Below are positions 56,625 to 64,000 of a DNA stretch of 64,000 nt, piece after piece. A program made the translations under genes and the position numbers. The stretch is from Solirubrobacter deserti (GTDB taxonomy: Bacteria; Actinomycetota; Thermoleophilia; Solirubrobacterales; Solirubrobacteraceae): assembly GCF_003344625.1 (NCBI RefSeq), contig NZ_QPKJ02000003.1:806001-870000 (forward strand), written 5' to 3'. The notes under the pieces are model-generated. The model worked only from the letters and a program-made list of their open reading frames with translations. It was not told where the DNA came from and did not search any database. The first letter of the stretch is position 1. Every line of letters begins with the position of its first letter.

Positions 56625-58799
56625 CTATTTGACCGGTGTCTTGAGCGCCAGCTCGGCCAGCTCGCCGGCCGGCATCGGGCGGCCCATCAGGAAGCCCTGG
56701 CCGAAGTCGCACCCGCTCTCGGCGAGCAGGCGGTAGGCCTCGTCGGTCTCGATGCCCTCGCCCACGGCGCGCAGGCCGAGGTTGTGGGCGAGGTCGACGA
56801 TCGTCTGCACGATCGTCGCGGCCTCCGGATCCTCGTCCATGCCCAGCACGAAGGACTTGTCGATCTTGAGCTCCTGGACCGGCAGCTCACGCAGGTAGGC
56901 CAGCGAGGACGAGCCGGTGCCGAAGTCGTCGAGCGAGAGCTCGATGCCGAGCTCGCCGAGCTTGTTCATGATCTCGATCACGCGCACCGGGTCGGCGGCG
57001 ACGATCGTCTCGGTGATCTCCAGCTGGAGCATCGAGGGGTCGAGCTCCCACTTCTCGAGCAGGGCCTTGACGTCGACCGGCAGGCCGAGGTCGAGCAGGT
57101 TCGGCGCGCCGAGGTTGACGGCGACCGGCAACGAGAGCCCGGCGGCCAGCCAGCGCGAGCACTGGGCCAGCGCGTCGTCGAGCACGCGCAGCGTGAGCGG
57201 GCGCATCAGGCCGGTCTGCTCGGCGAGCGGCAGGAACGCGCCCGGGCCGAGCAGGCCGAACTGCGGGTGCTCCCAGCGCACGAGCGCCTCGGCCCCGCGG
57301 ATCACGCCGGTCTGGAGGTCGAACTTGGGCTGGTAGTGCACGACGATCTGGCCGGACTCGATCGCCTCGGGCAGCTCGCCGATCAGCGCCAGCCGCGCAC
57401 GGGAGTGGCCGTCGCGGGACGCGCTGTAGACCTCGTAGCCGACGCCGCGGCTCTTGGCCGAGTACATGGCGATGTCGGCGCGCTGCATGAGCGACTCGAC
57501 GTCGCGGCCGTGCTCGGGGAACATCGCGATGCCGACGCTCGCGCGCACGAGCATCGTCATGCCCTGGAAGCGGAACGGCTCCTCGATCGCAGCGCCGAGC
57601 TTGGTGGCCATCACCTCGGCCGCCTCGACGGCGGTGTCGAGCGGCATCAGCACGGCGAACTCGTCACCGCCGACGCGGGCCACGAGCTCGGCCTCAGGCG
57701 CGCACGCCTCCAGGCGGGGGCCGATCTCGCGCAGCAGCCGGTCGCCGGCATGGTGGCCGAGCGTGTCGTTGAGCTCCTTGAAGTGGTCGAGGTCGATCAG
57801 CAGCAGCGCCAGCTTGGTCTTGGCGGCGCGCGCGGCGGTCGTGGTGTCCTCGAGGCGGGCGAACAGCTTGCGGCGGTTGGCGAGGCCCGTGAGCGGGTCG
57901 TGCAGCGCGTCGTGCTCGCGCTGGGCGGCGAGCGCGCGCAGCTCGTCCTCGAGCTCGCGGCGGTCGGTCGCGTCGCGCATGTTGAGCACGAAGCCCTCGA
58001 CGCTCGGGTCGTGCAGGCGGTTGGCGGCGACGACGTCGAAGTGGCGGTGCCCGCCGGCGCCGTGCGCGAGGCGCAGCGTGAGGCTGCGGCGGTGCTCCGG
58101 CTTGCCTTCGGCGTCGGTGAAGTAGGCGTCGAGCGCGCTGCGGTCCTCGGGATGGACCAGCTCGTGCACGCGGGTCCCGACGATCGCGTCCGGCGCGTGG
58201 CCGAGCACGCCGCGGATCGACTCCGCCTGCCAGCGCACGCGATGGTCGGCGCCGACGATGGTCACGACGTCGGTGGAGTTCTGGACGATCGAGTTCAGGC
58301 GGCGCTGGATGGTCTCCGACGTCTTGAGCGCGACGAGCAGCGCCTGGGCCAGCACCGGGGCGAGCGCCACGGCCGCGACGCGGGCGAGGTCGGCCTCGAA
58401 CTGCTCGTGCCCGCGGCCGGCGTGCGCCGCCAACAGCGCGGCCATCCACAGCGCCCAGCGCGCGACGGCGCGCGCGAAGCCGCCGTAGAGGCTGCGGAAC
58501 AGCACGCCCAGCAGCGGCAGGAACGGGTCGCCCGGCGCGGCGTGCAGGACGACGAAGACGGCGTAGGCCTCGACGGGCTCCAGCGCGAGCGAGAACGTGC
58601 CGCGCCGGTACCCGACGATCCAGTAGACCGCCAGCGCAACCGCCAGCACGATGCCGGCCAGCTTGGAGACCGGGCTCGCCTCGCCGCCCGGGATCGCGAC
58701 GGCCGCCAGCAGCGCGCCCGCGACCGCGAAGCCGAGGAACAGCAGGCGGAAGCGTGCGAACGGCGTCTGCGGCAGCGGGATGGAGACAGGTCGGATCAC
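56625..58799 (-). CDS. Membrane PAS-GGDEF-EAL cyclic-di-GMP protein
   Basis: 724 residues. Four to five N-terminal helices (to about 150), a PAS domain (about 165-290, STDVVTIVGADHRVRWQAES), GGDEF (about 300-460, canonical VGGDEF) and EAL (about 475-720, canonical GAEALVRW, LEITET, LSLDDFGTGSSSL, LKIDKSFV, VGEGIET, FGQGFLMGRPM). Both catalytic sites look intact, so it can potentially make and degrade c-di-GMP, in contrast to the degenerate EAL at 24357. It is divergent from the lipid-synthase fusion. Confidence 0.93.
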   Translation of the reverse strand: MIRPVSIPLPQTPFARFRLLFLGFAVAGALLAAVAIPGGEASPVSKLAGIVLAVALAVYWIVGYRRGTFSLALEPVEAYAVFVVLHAAPGDPFLPLLGVLFRSLYGGFARAVARWALWMAALLAAHAGRGHEQFEADLARVAAVALAPVLAQALLVALKTSETIQRRLNSIVQNSTDVVTIVGADHRVRWQAESIRGVLGHAPDAIVGTRVHELVHPEDRSALDAYFTDAEGKPEHRRSLTLRLAHGAGGHRHFDVVAANRLHDPSVEGFVLNMRDATDRRELEDELRALAAQREHDALHDPLTGLANRRKLFARLEDTTTAARAAKTKLALLLIDLDHFKELNDTLGHHAGDRLLREIGPRLEACAPEAELVARVGGDEFAVLMPLDTAVEAAEVMATKLGAAIEEPFRFQGMTMLVRASVGIAMFPEHGRDVESLMQRADIAMYSAKSRGVGYEVYSASRDGHSRARLALIGELPEAIESGQIVVHYQPKFDLQTGVIRGAEALVRWEHPQFGLLGPGAFLPLAEQTGLMRPLTLRVLDDALAQCSRWLAAGLSLPVAVNLGAPNLLDLGLPVDVKALLEKWELDPSMLQLEITETIVAADPVRVIEIMNKLGELGIELSLDDFGTGSSSLAYLRELPVQELKIDKSFVLGMDEDPEAATIVQTIVDLAHNLGLRAVGEGIETDEAYRLLAESGCDFGQGFLMGRPMPAGELAELALKTPVK

Positions 58800-58902
58800 C
58801 TATTCCAAGCCATCGGACGGATGACCGAGGTCTTTAGGGCGACCACCGATTCCGCGGGGGACCGAAAGATTCAAGTTTTCGGAGTAGTTCGTCGATGGGC
58901 AC

Positions 58903-61323
58903 GTGAACCGTTCCGATCCGTGGGGGGATTACGTGCCGACTGCTGAAGAGCGCCTGGCGATTCTTGATGAAGTGCTCACCGAGGCTGCGGGCAAGGGTCT
59001 GCTGCAGCTCACACCCGACGACGACGCGCCGCTGGACGGGCGCACGATCTCGCTGAACGGCCGGTCAGTCGTCAGCTTCGGCTCCTGCAGCTACCTGGGG
59101 CTCGAGCTCGACCCGCGCCTCCAGCAGGCGACCATCGACGCCGTGCTGCGCTACGGGACCCAGTTCTCGAGCTCGCGCGGCTACCTGTCCTCGCCGCAGT
59201 ACATCGAGCTGGAGGCGTTGCTGAGCGAGCTGTTCGGCGGGCACGTGCTCGTCACGCCGACCACGTCGCTCGGACATCTCTCGGTGCTTCCCGTGCTCGT
59301 GGACTCCACCGACGCCGTCCTGCTCGACCACCAGGTCCACGCCTCCGTGCAGATGGCCGCCAACCAGCTGCGCGTGAAGGGCGCGCACGTCGACCTGGTC
59401 CGCCACAACAACATGGAGCGGCTGGAGGCGATGATCCAGCGGCTGTCCAAGGACCACGACCGCATCTGGTACATGGCCGACGGCGTCTACTCCATGTTCG
59501 CCGACCTCGCGCCCTTCGCCGAGTTGCGCGCGTTGCTGGACAAGTACCCGCAGCTGTGGCTCTACGTCGACGACTCGCACGGCGTCGGCTGGGCCGGACA
59601 GCACGGCCGCGGCCCGGCGCTCGACGTCCTCGGCGGCCACGAGCGCGTGATCGCCGCCTGCTCGCTGAACAAGTCCTACGCCGCCGCGGGCGGGGCGATC
59701 GTGTTCCCGGACGCGGAGCTGCGCCGCCGCGTGAAGACCGCGGGCGGCCCGATGATGTTCTCGGGCCCGATCCAGCCGCCGCTGCTCGGCGCCGCGATCG
59801 AGTCCGCGAAGATCCACCTCTCCGACGAGCTGCCGCGGATGCAGGGCGCCCTGCGCGAGCGCGTGGCGCTGTTCACGTCGCTGTGCGAGGAGTTCGGCAT
59901 CCCGCTGGCGACGACCGACGTGACGCCGATCCGCTACGTGCCGCTCGGGCTGCCGGTGGTCGCGCACGACGTGATCAAGGAGATCCTCGCCGACGGCTAC
60001 TACACGAACCTGGGCACGTTCCCGGCGGTGCCGATGAAGCATGCCGGCGTGCGCATGACGATCACCCTGCACCACACGTCCGAGGACATCCGCGGCCTCG
60101 TCGCCTCGCTCGCCAAGCACGTCCCGGCCGCGCTCGAGCGCGCCGGCGAGGCGGCCAAGCGCCGCCACGCGAAGATCGTCGGCGAGCACGGGCCGGCGCT
60201 CACCATCGAGCACCACACCCGCGCGACCGCGCTCGACGAGGCCGAGTGGAACTCGCTGCTGGGTGAGCGCGGCACGTTCACCGTCGACGGCCTGAAGTTC
60301 CTCGAGGACGCGTTCGGCGGCCCGGGCGCGCGGCCGGAGGACGAGTGGGCGTTCCACTACTACGTGGTGCGCGACCGCAGCGGCAGGGCCGTGCTCGCGA
60401 CGTTCTTCACCGCCGCGCTGTGGAAGGACGACATGATGGCCTCGGCCGCCGTGTCCGAGCTGGTCGAGGAGCGGCGCGCGCAGGACCCGTACTACCTGAC
60501 GTCGACGACGTTCGCGATGGGCTCGCTGCTGACCGAGGGCGACCACCTGTACCTGCACCGCAACGCGGACTGGAAGGGTGCGCTCGACCTGCTGATGGCG
60601 GCCGTGGGTGAGGACGCGCGGGCCGCGGGCGCGGGGACGATCGTCTTCCGCGACCTGCACACGGCCGACGTGGAGCTGGCCGAGGCGGTCCGCGAGCGCG
60701 GCTACGTCCGGACGTCGCTGCCGCAGTCGCTCGTCTACGAGCCCGTGGCCGGCGGCGACGAGGCGTGGCTCGCGCAGCTGTCGCCGAAGGCGCGCGTGCA
60801 CCAGCGCAAGGCGGTGCTGCCGTTCGACGACGCCTACGCGGTCGAGTGGCTGACCGCCGGTGGCCGCGCGGTGAGCGACGCCGAGCTCGACCACCTGTAC
60901 GAGCTCTATCTGGCGGTGCAGGCGAAGGGCCGCGACCTGAACTCCTTCCCGCTCCCCAAGCGCTTCCTGCGCGACATGCTCGCGCACCCGTCGTGGGAGC
61001 TGATGACGCTGACGCTGAAGGAGGCCGGCGAGGTCGTCGCGTTCGGCGCGCACTTCGTCGGCCCGCGCCACTACGCGCCGATGATCGTCGGGCTCGACTA
61101 CGCGTACGTGCGCTCACACGGCGCGTACCGGCAGGCGCTGCGCCACGCCGTCGTGCGTGCCCGCGAGCTCGGCTCCAAGCGCGTGCTGCTGGGCATGGGC
61201 GCGACGTTCGAGAAGACGCGCTTCGGCGCGCACGTGCAGGACCGCGTCGCGTTCGCGCAGGCCAGCGACCACTACTCGAGCGAGGTGCTGGCGGCGCTGG
61301 CCGCCGATTCGCACGGACACTGA
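58903..61323 (+). CDS. Fusion of serine palmitoyltransferase-like oxoamine synthase and N-acyltransferase (candidate ceramide synthase)
   Basis: 806 residues from GTG 58903 (GTG 58933, after GGGGGGA, is a good alternative). Residues 1-410 are an alpha-oxoamine synthase: PLP contacts H146 in DHQVHASVQMAA, D223 and H226 in YVDDSHGVGW, and Schiff-base K257 in ACSLNKSYAAAGG. That enzyme class condenses an amino acid with an acyl-CoA. Residues about 430-806 form a GNAT/FemAB-like acyltransferase (RPEDEWAFHYYVVRDRSGRA, DPYYLTSTTFAMGSLLTEGD, FPLPKRFLRDMLAHPSWELM, GMGATFEKTRFGA). A synthase making 3-keto-sphingoid base joined to an N-acylating domain would give a ketoceramide. Bacterial ceramide synthases are of GNAT type. 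No ceramide reductase lies nearby. Lipid identity is inferred. Confidence 0.85.
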   Translation: MNRSDPWGDYVPTAEERLAILDEVLTEAAGKGLLQLTPDDDAPLDGRTISLNGRSVVSFGSCSYLGLELDPRLQQATIDAVLRYGTQFSSSRGYLSSPQYIELEALLSELFGGHVLVTPTTSLGHLSVLPVLVDSTDAVLLDHQVHASVQMAANQLRVKGAHVDLVRHNNMERLEAMIQRLSKDHDRIWYMADGVYSMFADLAPFAELRALLDKYPQLWLYVDDSHGVGWAGQHGRGPALDVLGGHERVIAACSLNKSYAAAGGAIVFPDAELRRRVKTAGGPMMFSGPIQPPLLGAAIESAKIHLSDELPRMQGALRERVALFTSLCEEFGIPLATTDVTPIRYVPLGLPVVAHDVIKEILADGYYTNLGTFPAVPMKHAGVRMTITLHHTSEDIRGLVASLAKHVPAALERAGEAAKRRHAKIVGEHGPALTIEHHTRATALDEAEWNSLLGERGTFTVDGLKFLEDAFGGPGARPEDEWAFHYYVVRDRSGRAVLATFFTAALWKDDMMASAAVSELVEERRAQDPYYLTSTTFAMGSLLTEGDHLYLHRNADWKGALDLLMAAVGEDARAAGAGTIVFRDLHTADVELAEAVRERGYVRTSLPQSLVYEPVAGGDEAWLAQLSPKARVHQRKAVLPFDDAYAVEWLTAGGRAVSDAELDHLYELYLAVQAKGRDLNSFPLPKRFLRDMLAHPSWELMTLTLKEAGEVVAFGAHFVGPRHYAPMIVGLDYAYVRSHGAYRQALRHAVVRARELGSKRVLLGMGATFEKTRFGAHVQDRVAFAQASDHYSSEVLAALAADSHGH

Positions 61324-61345
61324 CCGGGGGGCTGCCGCCCCCCGG
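61324..61345. terminator. Bidirectional hairpin between the lipid-synthase fusion and glyoxalase genes
   Basis: CCGGGGGGC-TGCC-GCCCCCCGG, a perfect 9-bp stem with a 4-base loop, lying 1 base after the fusion stop and 11 bases before the stop of the minus-strand gene. Serves both convergent genes. Confidence 0.75.
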
Positions 61346-61355
61346 GACCCGCGCT

Positions 61356-62066
61356 TCAGGGCCGGTTGTGGCAGACGGCCTCGATGTTGTGGCCGTCGGG
61401 ATCGAGGACGAACGCCCCGTAGTAGCCGGGGTGGTAGGCGGCGCGCTCTCCGGGCGCGCCGTTGTCTTGGTAGCCCGCCGCGACCGCCCGCGCGTGCCAG
61501 GCGTCGACGGCGTCGTTGGTGTCGACGTCGAACGCGAGGTGCACGTGCTCGGTGACCGGCTCGCCCGTGACGTAGGAGAAGTTCGCGTTCGCGGCGAGGA
61601 TCTGGACGTGGTCGGGCCGGTCGACGCCGATCTCCATGCCGAGCGCGAGGTAGAAGCGCTTGACCGCGGCGACGTCCTGGGTGCGGAACCACATGTGGTC
61701 GAGCGCACCCGGCTCGCGGGTGCGGCTGGTGTGGACCGCCTCGACGCTGTTGCCGTTCGGGTCGCGCAGGAAGCCGCCGTAGTAGTCGTCGCCGTATTCG
61801 GGGCGCGGGCCGGGCGCGCCGTCGTCCTGGTAGCCCGCCTTCACGCCGGTGCCGTGGAACGCGTCGACGAGCGCGTGCGTCGGCGCGTAGAACGCGATGT
61901 GGAGGTTCTGCGCCGGCGGCTTGTCGTCGGGCACGATCGAGAGGTCGCCCCACTCCAGGTACTCGGGGTCGTCGTGGCGCTCCTTGCCGAGCACGGGCAG
62001 GACGGTGTCGTAGAAGCGCTTGGACGCCTCGTAGTCCGCGACGCGGATCGTCACATGGTCGATCAC
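61356..62066 (-). CDS. Two-domain VOC (glyoxalase/bleomycin-resistance) protein
   Basis: 236 residues from GTG 62066. Two tandem VOC units: IDHVTIRVADYEASKRFYDT to FLRDPNGNSVEAVHTSRTRE, and LDHMWFRTQDVAAVKRFYLA to FVLDPDGHNIEAVCHNR. Each has the beta-alpha-beta3 pattern and terminal DPxGxxxEAV metal-ligand motif, so the fold is a full two-site dimer in one chain. Dioxygenase or glyoxalase role undetermined. It starts 5 bases after the cytochrome c gene. Confidence 0.88.
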   Translation of the reverse strand: MIDHVTIRVADYEASKRFYDTVLPVLGKERHDDPEYLEWGDLSIVPDDKPPAQNLHIAFYAPTHALVDAFHGTGVKAGYQDDGAPGPRPEYGDDYYGGFLRDPNGNSVEAVHTSRTREPGALDHMWFRTQDVAAVKRFYLALGMEIGVDRPDHVQILAANANFSYVTGEPVTEHVHLAFDVDTNDAVDAWHARAVAAGYQDNGAPGERAAYHPGYYGAFVLDPDGHNIEAVCHNRP

Positions 62067-62071
62067 CCCAC

Positions 62072-62434
62072 CTATTGTGCGGAAAGCAGGAACGTGACGA
62101 GTTGCTCGAGCTCGGGCGGGCTGATGCGGGTGGCGAAGTCCTCCGGCATCGGGCCGTTGCGCGGCGGCGCGACGATCGCCCGCTTGACGTCGTCGCGCGA
62201 TTTGCCGACCAGCGCCACCTCCAGGTCCGGACCGATCGGTGCGCTGGAGTTCGCGGGCTCGAACGTGTGGCACGAGCCGCAGCCCTGCGCGACGAAGACG
62301 CTCAGGCCGTCGCGCGCGGGGGTCGCCCGCGCGGCGGTCGGCGCGGGGTCGTCCCCGCCCGCGGCGAAGGCGGCGATCGTCATCGCCGCCCCCGCGCAGG
62401 CGAGCCCACCGGCGGCGAGGGTGGTGGCTCTCAC
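62072..62434 (-). CDS. Small exported cytochrome c
   Basis: 120 residues from GTG 62434. A signal/anchor helix (TTLAAGGLACAGAAMTIAAF) and one class I cytochrome domain: heme motif CGSCH (C52, C55, H56) and axial-ligand candidate M96 in NGPMPEDF, ending LEQLVTFLLSAQ. Electron carrier on the outer face of the membrane. Start overlaps the stop of the YtkA-like gene by 4 bases (GTGA). Confidence 0.9.
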   Translation of the reverse strand: MRATTLAAGGLACAGAAMTIAAFAAGGDDPAPTAARATPARDGLSVFVAQGCGSCHTFEPANSSAPIGPDLEVALVGKSRDDVKRAIVAPPRNGPMPEDFATRISPPELEQLVTFLLSAQ

Positions 62435-62946
62435 GCCGCCTGCGGTTCGTGGCGGTGGCGCAGCCGGGCGCCCACGAGGATCAGTGCGGCGAGCAGGAAC
62501 GCGAGGGCGCCGAGCCCCAGGTAGGTCCAGTTCGGCCCACTGTCGTCGGCCGCGGTCGTGCTCGCGGCGGGGGCGCTCGCCGGGTCGCCGATCCGCACGG
62601 CCGGGAACGTGTGCGGCTGCCCGGTGATGAAGCCGTCGTTGACCTCGTACATCCACTCGCCGCCGCGCGGGAACGTCACGCTGACGGCATAGACGCCGGG
62701 CTTGTCGGTCGCGCGCGCGGCGAATGTCTGCTCGCTGCCGCCCTGGCGGATCGTCAGCGTCGGCTGCACGTCCTCCAGCGGCGTCCGCCCGTGCTGGAGC
62801 ACGGTGAGGTTGACGTTCCACGGCTGTCCCGGCTCCACGCCCGCGGGCGTCGAGTCCAGCCCCACCGTGGCCCAGCCTCCGGCGAACGCGCTCGGCGCGG
62901 CGACCAGCGAGGCGGCCAGTGCAACTGCGATGAGTAGACGGTGCAT
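62431..62946 (-). CDS. YtkA/FixH-like membrane-anchored extracytoplasmic protein
   Basis: 171 residues. Signal peptide (LLIAVALAASLVAAPSAFA), one Ig-like beta-sandwich (VEPGQPWNVNLTVLQHGRTP, LTIRQGGSEQTFAARATDKP, GVYAVSVTFPRGGEWMYEV), Ala/Ser linker, C-terminal helix (YLGLGALAFLLAALILVGA) and a basic tail. YtkA-like domains are often linked to copper or cytochrome oxidase maturation; the adjacent cytochrome c supports a respiratory role. A palindromic repeat lies 38 bases upstream of its ATG. Confidence 0.8.
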   Translation of the reverse strand: MHRLLIAVALAASLVAAPSAFAGGWATVGLDSTPAGVEPGQPWNVNLTVLQHGRTPLEDVQPTLTIRQGGSEQTFAARATDKPGVYAVSVTFPRGGEWMYEVNDGFITGQPHTFPAVRIGDPASAPAASTTAADDSGPNWTYLGLGALAFLLAALILVGARLRHRHEPQAA

Positions 62947-62983
62947 GTCCCGTCTACGCCCACCGCGCCCGAGAGGTTCCGAA

Positions 62984-63010
62984 CTTAAAGAGGGACTGTC
63001 CCTCTTTAGG
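62984..63010. repeat. Palindromic intergenic repeat, copy 2
   Basis: CTTAAAGAGGGAC-T-GTCCCTCTTTAGG, arms matching at 12 of 13 positions. Nearly identical to the copy at 53485. Lies in a divergent gap. Confidence 0.85.
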
Positions 63011-63051
63011 AAGTGCGCCACCCCGGAATGTGCGGATTTGGTGCAGGTTTG

Positions 63052-63079
63052 ACCTAAAGGGGACTGTCCCCCTTTAGGT
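63052..63079. repeat. Palindromic intergenic repeat, copy 3
   Basis: ACCTAAAGGGGAC-T-GTCCCCCTTTAGGT, a variant of the same element with one more C on the right. It lies 41 bases after copy 2, forming a direct pair just before the last gene. Confidence 0.85.
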
Positions 63080-63087
63080 TGGGGAGG

Positions 63088-64000
63088 GTGCGTACGTGGA
63101 TCGCCGTGCTCTCCGCGTTGCCCTGGGTGGGGTGGGCCGCGCTGCGCCTGGCGGGCGTGGAACTGCCGTACCCGCTGGTCGCCGCGATCGCGTTCACGCC
63201 CTACGCGGCGCTGACGTCGCCGCTGCCGGTCGTGCTCGCGCTGATCCTGCGGCGCAAGGGCGTGGCGATCGTCGCCGCGGTCGCGGCGTTGGCGCTCGGC
63301 GCGACGATGGTGCCGCGCGCGGTGGCCGGACCGCGACCGGAGGCGGACGGCCCGCGGCTGGTGGTGATGACGTCGAACCTGTGGCTCGGGCACGCGAACG
63401 CCGACGACGTGTTGCGCACGGCGCGCGAGCACGATGTGGACGTGCTCGCGGTGCAGGAGCTGCGGCCCAAGCTCGCGGCGCGGCTGCAGGCGCGCGGCGC
63501 CAAGCAGTTCCCGCACCAGATCCTGCTGCCCCACGCCGGCGCCGCGGGCAGCGGGCTGCTCTCCCGGCGCCCGCTCGGCTCGGCGGGCGGCGACCTCCAG
63601 CCGGAGGCGGTGCTGCTCAACGGCGGCGCGCCGCCCGTGCGGATCAAGTCCGTGCACCCGCGCCCGCCGGTCACGCGCGCCGCCGAGCCGCAGTGGCGCC
63701 GTGCGCTCGCGGCGCTGCCGGGCTCGGACGGGCGCGGCGACGTGCGCATCCTCGCCGGTGACTTCAACGCCACCTTCGACCATCCCGAGTTCCGCGCGCT
63801 GCTCGACCGCGGCTACATCGACGCCGCGGACGCCGTCGGGAAGGGCTGGACGCACACCTGGCCGTCGGGCCGCGCGACCGCCCACCGCGGCACGCTGCCG
63901 ATCACGATCGACCACATCCTCGTCGACCGGCGCGTGCGCGTGGAGCAGGTCACCGTGGTGGACATCCGCCGCAGCGACCACCGCGCGGTGATCGCGTGCT
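63088..64000 (+). CDS. Membrane-anchored endonuclease/exonuclease/phosphatase family protein (VanJ/YafD-like), 3' end outside window
   Basis: At least 304 residues from GTG 63088, cut by the window edge. Three N-terminal helices (TWIAVLSALPWVGWAALRLA, VAAIAFTPYAALTSPLPVVL, VAIVAAVAALALGATMV) precede the catalytic domain with VVMTSNLWLGHANADD, LAVQELRPKL, ILAGDFNATFDHPEF, TIDHILVDRRV and RRSDHRAV. This is the fold of metal-dependent phosphodiesterases and nucleases. The helix arrangement recalls VanJ-type lipid-phosphate hydrolases. GGAGG abuts the GTG with no spacing, so a downstream start is possible. Confidence 0.88.
   Translation, partial: MRTWIAVLSALPWVGWAALRLAGVELPYPLVAAIAFTPYAALTSPLPVVLALILRRKGVAIVAAVAALALGATMVPRAVAGPRPEADGPRLVVMTSNLWLGHANADDVLRTAREHDVDVLAVQELRPKLAARLQARGAKQFPHQILLPHAGAAGSGLLSRRPLGSAGGDLQPEAVLLNGGAPPVRIKSVHPRPPVTRAAEPQWRRALAALPGSDGRGDVRILAGDFNATFDHPEFRALLDRGYIDAADAVGKGWTHTWPSGRATAHRGTLPITIDHILVDRRVRVEQVTVVDIRRSDHRAVIAC

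Noticed and set aside
59065..61071. 668-codon minus-strand frame opposite the lipid-synthase fusion
   Set aside because: Shadow translation without recognisable motifs.
1..64000. CRISPR array, prophage, insertion sequence or transposase
   Set aside because: No regularly spaced repeats, no phage structural genes and no transposase motifs were seen.

Overview
The window is GC-rich DNA (roughly 70 percent by eye) that is almost fully packed with genes. Strong G/C third positions, many GTG starts, 4-base ATGA/GTGA overlaps, an F420-type LLM oxidoreductase, ECF41 and other ECF sigma factors, YdeI, RidA, WYL and TetR regulators, and very large secreted sugar-dehydrogenase proteins all suggest an actinobacterium. 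The gene style fits the Thermoleophilia/Solirubrobacterales best, but that placement is inference. No phage, insertion sequence, CRISPR array or rRNA was seen. One tRNA (Thr, CGU) is present.

Layout. 1-5.6 kb: the 5' part of a giant secreted PA14/sugar-dehydrogenase/CBM/DUF1080 protein, and a secreted esterase split by an in-frame amber codon. 5.6-8.5 kb: B12-dependent ribonucleotide reductase. 8.7-12.7 kb: small secreted proteins, YdeI, a divergent Lrp/RidA pair, galE. 12.7-16.7 kb: DNA metabolism (tmk, a small helical protein, recQ, and holB facing away). 16.7-23 kb: polyphosphate kinase 2 with a formate/nitrite channel, divergent from a nitrate transporter and a single-chain assimilatory nitrate reductase fused to its own diaphorase. 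23-27 kb: PHP phosphoesterase, coiled-coil membrane protein, and a response-regulator/GGDEF-EAL pair. 27-34.7 kb: foldase, tRNA-Thr, WYL regulator with a clear operator, GlxA regulator, a rhodanese-ogt-SnoaL-rhodanese operon, an ECF sigma pair, TetR.

34.8-43.2 kb: a second giant secreted protein (ThuA, sugar dehydrogenase, PKD, CBM), an Xre/RES toxin-antitoxin pair, a FadR-type regulator, a 24-codon membrane microprotein with hairpins in its leader, and a subtilisin-like protease. 43.2-47.3 kb: an ECF41 sigma operon with a recognisable self-type promoter, a lipoprotein, LLM oxidoreductase, methyltransferase. 47.6-55 kb: NlpC/P60 hydrolase, branched-polyamine synthase-like protein, histidine kinase, CYTH protein, TolB-like protein, a decayed ApbE gene beside a palindromic repeat, HAD phosphatase. 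55-64 kb: a zincin with an eCIS-cargo-like N-terminal motif, a GGDEF/EAL protein, a serine-palmitoyltransferase-like/N-acyltransferase fusion (candidate ceramide synthesis), glyoxalase, cytochrome c, a YtkA-like protein, two more palindromic repeats, and the start of an endonuclease/phosphatase family protein cut by the window edge.

The strongest candidates for something new are the lipid-synthase fusion at 58.9-61.3 kb, the RecQ accessory-domain duplication at 12.7-14.9 kb, the orphan zincin at 55-56 kb and the palindromic repeats. A recurring TAnnnT element 6 to 10 bases before start codons suggests many leaderless transcripts. Several convergent gene pairs overlap at their 3' ends, and three pairs share a CTAG as their two stop codons.
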